Positions 31,685 to 36,524 of a stretch of 36,524 bases of DNA are shown here, piece by piece. The stretch is from CAZSWR01 sp964610885 (GTDB lineage Bacteria; Bacteroidota; Ignavibacteria; Kapaibacteriales; UBA2268). The stretch spans positions 1 to 36,524 of the forward strand of contig CAZSWR010000029.1 in the NCBI GenBank assembly GCA_964610885.1, given 5' to 3'. The position numbers were made by a program, and so were the translations under genes. A model generated the notes under the pieces. The model was given only the letters and a program-made list of their open reading frames with translations. It was not told the DNA's origin and made no database searches. Each line of letters starts with the position of its first letter. The first letter of the stretch is position 1.

Positions 31685-34600
31685 ATGAAAAAATTATTCA
31701 TTCTTTTATGTTTTGTTGTATTAACAACAACTCTTATTCCTCAGGCACAATCGCAGACCACCTGGAACATGTTCTTAGGATCAACGGGAGCTGACGTATC
31801 AAGGGGAATAGCCGTAGATGCAAGCGGAAATGTATATGTCGCAGGTAGCAGCAATGCTTCTTGGGGTTCGCCAATCAGGGCATATACGTCCACCGGTAAT
31901 GATGCTTTTGTGGCAAAGATAGACAAAAATGGAAACCTTGTTTGGAATACTTTCCTTGGCGGTTCCGGAGCAGATAATGCTTATGACATAACAATAGATG
32001 CTGATGGGAATATATACGTTACAGGTTCGAGTGCTGCAACCTGGGGTTCTCCGATTTCTTCCTTTAACGGAGGCTTCGATGCTTTTGTGGCTAAATTGGA
32101 TAACAATGGAAACTTAGGCTGGAATACTTTTATCGGTGGTACCGGTAATGATGATTCCAAAGGCATTGTATTGGATGGTAGCGGAAATATTTATATCAGC
32201 GGGTCAAGTGGCGCTAGCTGGGGTAGCCCGGTCTATGCTTTTTCAGGCACTGCGTCTGAAGGGTATGTCGCTAAGCTGAGTTCTTCCGGCAACCTTACCT
32301 GGAATACTTTTTTCGGAAGCAGTGGCAGTACGAATGAGTCTGTTAATCACATCGCTATTGACGGAAGCAACAATGTATATGCGGTAGGCACAAGTGGTGA
32401 AACATGGGGCAGTCCTGTTAGACCCTATACAACTCCTAGCGTTGATTTATCTGAAGCTTTTGTGGTTAAAATCAACAGCAGTGGAACACGGGTTTGGAAT
32501 ACTTTCCTAGGTGGTCAATATAACGATTATATTACAGCAATACAAATTGATGGAAGTAACAATGTCTATGTCGCTGGTAATAGTAGTGCTACATGGGGTT
32601 CTCCTGTCCTCCCATTTAATGATGTATCAAATATGGATGCGTATGTTGCCAAGTTGGCAAGCGACGGCTCTCTTACATGGAATACTTTTTTTGGTTACAG
32701 TTCCGGCAATGATTATTGCAACGGGCTTACAATAGACGAATCTGGGAATTCCTATATAGCAGGTTATAGTTCAGGCTCATGGGGAAGCCCGGTTAGAGCA
32801 TACACTAGCAGTGCTAATGACGCATTTATGGCAAAAATTTCCAGCACAGGAAATCTTACATGGAACACATTTCTTGGAGGTTCAGGCACTGATCAAGGAA
32901 TTGGGACGGCAATAGATAGCGATGGAAAAATTTATGTCGTTGGCCTTAGTTCCGCTACCTGGGAATCCCCCTTAAGGGCATATACCTTGGCCAATGATGC
33001 GTTTGTTGCCCGTTTAACCACAACCGGCAGTTTGGACGTGCCCACCACAAGTCCCACCGTTACCACCACTGCCGCCGCCGCTATTGCAGCCACATCTGCG
33101 ACGCTTGGCGGCAACGTAACTGCTGATGGCGGCGCCACTGTTGATGATCGCGGAGTTGTTTACTCTTTGACTTCTCAGAATGCCAACCCTCAAGTAGGCG
33201 GGGCAAATGTTACAAAAACTCAGATCGAAACCGGGACAGGTGCTTTCAGCCAATCCATTGGTTCATTGACGGCGAATTCAGGATATTCATTCCGTGCTTA
33301 TGCTCATAATTCCGAAGGGTACAGCTACGGCAGTGTTTCCACTTTCTCGACTACCCCTGCTTCTTCGATTCCTTCTGGAACAGGATCAGAAGTAGACCCA
33401 TACCTGATCAGCAATTTGGCTGAGCTTAATTGGATAGCCGAACAGGTAAATACTGTTACAGATTTCAGTTATGTGTTTTCAGGAACATATTTTATCCAAA
33501 CGGCCGATATCGATGCATCCCCAACTTCTGCATGGTTTTCCAATGGCAGCGGTGGATATTATGGTTGGAAGCCAATTGGGTTTTATGATATGGTTAATAA
33601 CATAGGATCCTATTTTAGTGGAATATACGATGGACAGGGGCATTCCATCTCTGGATTATATATTAATAGAACCGAATTAGCCGCTGTTGGTTTGTTCGGG
33701 CAAGTAAGTGGTGGAACTCTCAAAAATCTTCATATAACCGGCGTTTCCATTACCGGCGGCGGATCATCTAATGGCGCTTATATCGGTGCATTAGTAGGAT
33801 ATCTATACGAAGGAGCCACTATTGATAATTGTAATTCAACCGGTTCCGTCTCGGGATATGATGTTGTGGGCGGTCTTATCGGTCAGGATGATGGTTCAGG
33901 CGGGGCAAATACAATTACAAATTGTTATTCCGCATGTAATGTATCAGTAGCTAATGCCGATGCCGGCGGACTGGTAGGCTATAGTACTTCGAGCAATATA
34001 AGTAATTGTTATGCTTCCGGTTCCGTCTCGGGTGGAAATAATGGAGATCGTATTGGCGGATTAATCGGCCAGAATTGGAGCACAGTCCAGAAGTCTTATT
34101 CTACAGGATCAACAATCGGTGAATTTAATGTTGCGGGTTTTATTGGGCTTAATAACGCGTCTGTTAGTAATTGTTATTGCTCTGGTACAGCTACAAGCAA
34201 TAGAGTGGGTTTCGGTGATTATTGTGGTGGTTTTATTGGTTTTAATGGTAGTGATGCTGCCGCTCAAGTAAGTTATTGCTACACCACAAGCCAGGTAATA
34301 AGCACGAATACACATAAAGGAGGATTCGTAGGCAGTAATGGTGCCTTGGGTGTGGTTAATAATAACTGTTTTTGGAATACAGACGTTTTTTCTACAGGCT
34401 ATGGCCAAAATAACGGTACATTCTCAGCAACAGGCCAAACCACTACCCAAATGCAAACCACATCCACCTTTACCGTTGCCGGTTGGGATTTCCGGGGCGA
34501 GAGTGCCAACGGAAACAATGATTACTGGGACCGCGCAGACGACAAAAACGGCAAGTATCCTTACCTTTCCTATCAATTCCCAGCAGCGCCCGATATCAAC

Positions 34601-36524
34601 GTAAAGGGAAACAGTGTCAGTATTGCCAGTGGCGATGTGGTTCCATCAACAGGCGACGATACCGATTTTGGATCTGTTGCTGTCGCAAGCGGCACGGTTT
34701 CGCACACATTTACAATTGAGAACATTGGTTCCGCCTCTCTTGCACTAACCGGTACGCCAATAGTTTCGGTTACGGCCGGCGATTTTACGGTAACTTCGCA
34801 ACCTTCAGCCGCTACCATTGCAAATGGAGCTTCATTAACTTTCACTGTTCAATTTGATCCGACAGTCGCAGGAGCAAGATCGGCCACCATTTCCATTGCA
34901 AACGATGACGCAGGAGAGAATCCTTACACTTTTACTATTCAGGGTACTGGCACTGCCCCCGAAATGGACCTGAAACAGGGCGTTACTTCGATAGCCGACG
35001 GCGGCAGCTACGATTTCTCAAACCATTTGCTCTCAAGCAATACTGATGTGGTCTTCACGATCGAGAACACCGGGACAGCCAATCTGACGATTACTACTCC
35101 TATCTCGATTGGCGGTGCAAATGCAGACCAATTCAGCATTCAGGCTCAGCCTACATCGCCCGTAGCAGCTGCCGGCAATACCACTTTTACCGTGCGCTTC
35201 ACTCCCACTTCAATTGGCCCGAAGACAGCAACAATTTCTATAGCGAATAACGACGGCAACGAAAACCCATATGACCTGACAATCACCGGAACCGGCGTTG
35301 CCCCGGAAATGGATCTTAAACAAGGTGTTACATCGATAGCCGACGGCGGCAGTTACGATTTCTCGAACCATTTACTTTCAAGCAATACAGATGTGGTCTT
35401 CACAATCGAGAACTCTGGAGCAGCCAGTCTGACGCTCACCCCTCCAATCGCAATTAACGGAGCTAATGCAGACCAATTCAGCATTCAGGCACAGCCGACT
35501 TCGCCCGTTGCAGCTTCCGGCAACACCACTTTCACCGTCCGGTTCGCGCCCACTACCACAGGCCCGAAAACTGCAACAATTTCTATCGTGAATAATGACG
35601 GCAACGAAAATCCATACGACCTGACAATCACCGGAACCGGAGTAGCTCCCGAGATTGCTGTATCTGGCAACGGAAACGAAATCCTGAGCGGCGACGCCTC
35701 CCCTTCGACCATAGACTTCTCGGACTTTGGCAGTGCAGACATCACAACCGGAAGCGTGGTGCATACCTTCACGATTGCCAATACCGGCACAGCCCCGCTG
35801 AACCTGACCGGAACGCCGCTCGTGGCAATATCAGGCCCGAATGCAGCGGACTTCAGCGTATCGGCTGCGCCATCAACTCCAATTGCAGCCAGTAGCTCTA
35901 CCACGTTCAATATTACTTTCGACCCATTAGCTATCGGAGAGCGCTCTGCAACTATTACCATAGCAAACGACGACGCCGACGAAAATCCATATACTTTCGC
36001 AATCCGGGGCACTGGATCGAACATCCCAACAATCCAATCGCACGACATAACTCTCACTGTAGCCACGGCAAACACGATGCAGTTCGGCTGGACTCGTGGC
36101 GACGGCGCCAAATGCGTCGCTTTCGTGAAGGAAGGCGCCACGAGCGGCACGCAGACTCCGGCGGACAACACAACATACACGGCAAGCACAAACTGGAGCG
36201 CGAAAGGCACTGAAATTGGTACCGGTTGGTACTGCGTGTATAATGGCAGCGATGCCACCCCAAGCGTAAGCCTCACGAATCTCGCAGCTGGCGAACTCTA
36301 CCGCATAGTAGTATTTGAATACAATAGCACGCCCGGTAACGAAAAATACCTGACCACCGCCGCCGCGAACAATCCGAGGCATTTCAATACGAAAGCAACC
36401 ACAGCGTACCTTTCCGCCGGGTACGATGCCACTCACACTGGCATAGATGACAACAAGTATTGGAGCGTACGTTACTTTAGCGACCTTGCAACGGCTGTTA
36501 GCTCTTCGGCAGCAAATTCAACGA
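31685..36524 (+). CDS. Giant exported multidomain surface protein (5' part, runs off right edge)
   Basis: This reading frame stays open for 1613 codons to the right edge; the C-terminus is missing. It starts with a signal peptide (MKKLFILLCFVVLTTTLIPQAQS). Residues about 25-440 hold seven SBBP repeats of about 55-65 residues, each with a WNTFLGG start, a DGSGNVYVAG strand, TWGSP and DAFVAKL, as in a seven-bladed beta-propeller. An FN3-like domain (about 445-555, with ATLGGNVTADGG and DDRGVVYS) follows. Residues 560-960 hold GLUG motifs (GGLIGQN, GGLVGYS, with NCYSAC-like cysteines). Four ASH (choice-of-anchor D) domains occupy about 968-1445, and an FN3-like domain 1447-1570; the last residues (YWSVRYFSDLATAV) may begin a beta-helix. 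It is probably a surface adhesin. A T9SS sorting domain would be expected at the unseen end. The ATG at 31685 is preceded by an A/T-rich leader with no ribosome binding site. Confidence 0.9.
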   Translation, partial: MKKLFILLCFVVLTTTLIPQAQSQTTWNMFLGSTGADVSRGIAVDASGNVYVAGSSNASWGSPIRAYTSTGNDAFVAKIDKNGNLVWNTFLGGSGADNAYDITIDADGNIYVTGSSAATWGSPISSFNGGFDAFVAKLDNNGNLGWNTFIGGTGNDDSKGIVLDGSGNIYISGSSGASWGSPVYAFSGTASEGYVAKLSSSGNLTWNTFFGSSGSTNESVNHIAIDGSNNVYAVGTSGETWGSPVRPYTTPSVDLSEAFVVKINSSGTRVWNTFLGGQYNDYITAIQIDGSNNVYVAGNSSATWGSPVLPFNDVSNMDAYVAKLASDGSLTWNTFFGYSSGNDYCNGLTIDESGNSYIAGYSSGSWGSPVRAYTSSANDAFMAKISSTGNLTWNTFLGGSGTDQGIGTAIDSDGKIYVVGLSSATWESPLRAYTLANDAFVARLTTTGSLDVPTTSPTVTTTAAAAIAATSATLGGNVTADGGATVDDRGVVYSLTSQNANPQVGGANVTKTQIETGTGAFSQSIGSLTANSGYSFRAYAHNSEGYSYGSVSTFSTTPASSIPSGTGSEVDPYLISNLAELNWIAEQVNTVTDFSYVFSGTYFIQTADIDASPTSAWFSNGSGGYYGWKPIGFYDMVNNIGSYFSGIYDGQGHSISGLYINRTELAAVGLFGQVSGGTLKNLHITGVSITGGGSSNGAYIGALVGYLYEGATIDNCNSTGSVSGYDVVGGLIGQDDGSGGANTITNCYSACNVSVANADAGGLVGYSTSSNISNCYASGSVSGGNNGDRIGGLIGQNWSTVQKSYSTGSTIGEFNVAGFIGLNNASVSNCYCSGTATSNRVGFGDYCGGFIGFNGSDAAAQVSYCYTTSQVISTNTHKGGFVGSNGALGVVNNNCFWNTDVFSTGYGQNNGTFSATGQTTTQMQTTSTFTVAGWDFRGESANGNNDYWDRADDKNGKYPYLSYQFPAAPDINVKGNSVSIASGDVVPSTGDDTDFGSVAVASGTVSHTFTIENIGSASLALTGTPIVSVTAGDFTVTSQPSAATIANGASLTFTVQFDPTVAGARSATISIANDDAGENPYTFTIQGTGTAPEMDLKQGVTSIADGGSYDFSNHLLSSNTDVVFTIENTGTANLTITTPISIGGANADQFSIQAQPTSPVAAAGNTTFTVRFTPTSIGPKTATISIANNDGNENPYDLTITGTGVAPEMDLKQGVTSIADGGSYDFSNHLLSSNTDVVFTIENSGAASLTLTPPIAINGANADQFSIQAQPTSPVAASGNTTFTVRFAPTTTGPKTATISIVNNDGNENPYDLTITGTGVAPEIAVSGNGNEILSGDASPSTIDFSDFGSADITTGSVVHTFTIANTGTAPLNLTGTPLVAISGPNAADFSVSAAPSTPIAASSSTTFNITFDPLAIGERSATITIANDDADENPYTFAIRGTGSNIPTIQSHDITLTVATANTMQFGWTRGDGAKCVAFVKEGATSGTQTPADNTTYTASTNWSAKGTEIGTGWYCVYNGSDATPSVSLTNLAAGELYRIVVFEYNSTPGNEKYLTTAAANNPRHFNTKATTAYLSAGYDATHTGIDDNKYWSVRYFSDLATAVSSSAANST
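34961..35645 (+). repeat. Two nearly identical 345 bp in-frame ASH-domain repeats
   Basis: GAAATGGACCTGAAACAGGG at 34961 is repeated at 35306 (GAAATGGATCTTAAACAAGG), a period of 345 bp or 115 residues. Both units encode EMDLKQGVTSIADGGSYDFS and then NHLLSSNTDVVFTIENTG-like strands. Most differences are at third codon positions. The preceding and following ASH units (34590 and 35646) are much more divergent, so this is a recent duplication within the gene. Confidence 0.85.

Noticed and set aside
35485..36276. 263-residue minus-strand frame opposite the giant surface protein
   Set aside because: The plus strand encodes clear ASH and FN3-like domains in an unbroken frame; the antisense frame is a composition effect.

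Overview
The window looks like a chromosomal segment of a Bacteroidota/Chlorobiota-type bacterium, possibly Kapabacteria-like. This is inferred from a type IX secretion (T9SS) C-terminal sorting domain, very large ASH (choice-of-anchor D) surface proteins, a TAnnTTTG-type promoter, mostly weak ribosome binding sites and palindrome-rich intergenic repeats. No rRNA, tRNA, CRISPR array, prophage or transposase gene was recognised. A 100-N scaffold gap lies at 20021-20120.

Layout. 1-334 (minus) is the N-terminal part of a class I/II aminotransferase. 335-1076 is non-coding and repeat-rich. 1135-4080 (minus) is an exported M16 zinc protease. 4507-10626 (minus) is a 2039-residue glycine-rich/ASH protein with a T9SS sorting domain. 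11200-14581 (minus) is a two-gene parvulin chaperone operon (a multi-parvulin PPIase, then SurA) for outer-membrane protein folding. 15094-19474 (minus) is a tightly overlapping three-gene operon: MlaC-like periplasmic lipid carrier, MMPL/RND-type transporter, BamA/TamA-like beta-barrel. A TolC-family gene (20197-21576) lies upstream of it beyond a tandem-repeat block and carries a structured leader.

22069-30133 (minus) is an eight-gene cluster: nucleotidyltransferase, ATP-grasp enzyme, class III aminotransferase, CDP-alcohol phosphatidyltransferase, Gfo/Idh/MocA oxidoreductase, flippase-like membrane protein, HAD phosphatase and myo-inositol-3-phosphate synthase. Most junctions overlap or abut. 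The natural reading is a pathway that makes an inositol-derived phospholipid, perhaps with an oxidised and aminated inositol headgroup. A GbsR/MarR-type regulator (30351-30836) sits just upstream. This cluster and the MlaC/RND/barrel operon are the best candidates for undescribed biology; both concern envelope lipids.

30837-31684 is AT-rich and mostly featureless, with one GC-rich island. 31685 to the right edge (plus) is the beginning of a very large exported protein: seven SBBP propeller repeats, an FN3-like domain, GLUG motifs, four ASH domains (two nearly identical) and another FN3-like domain, still open at the edge. Intergenic regions carry several repeat families: a roughly 170-210 bp palindrome-rich element in three copies (one with terminal inverted repeats), a 130 bp MITE-like element with 16 bp perfect ends, a 123 bp tandem repeat and a short GGGCGGG/CCCGCCC palindrome.
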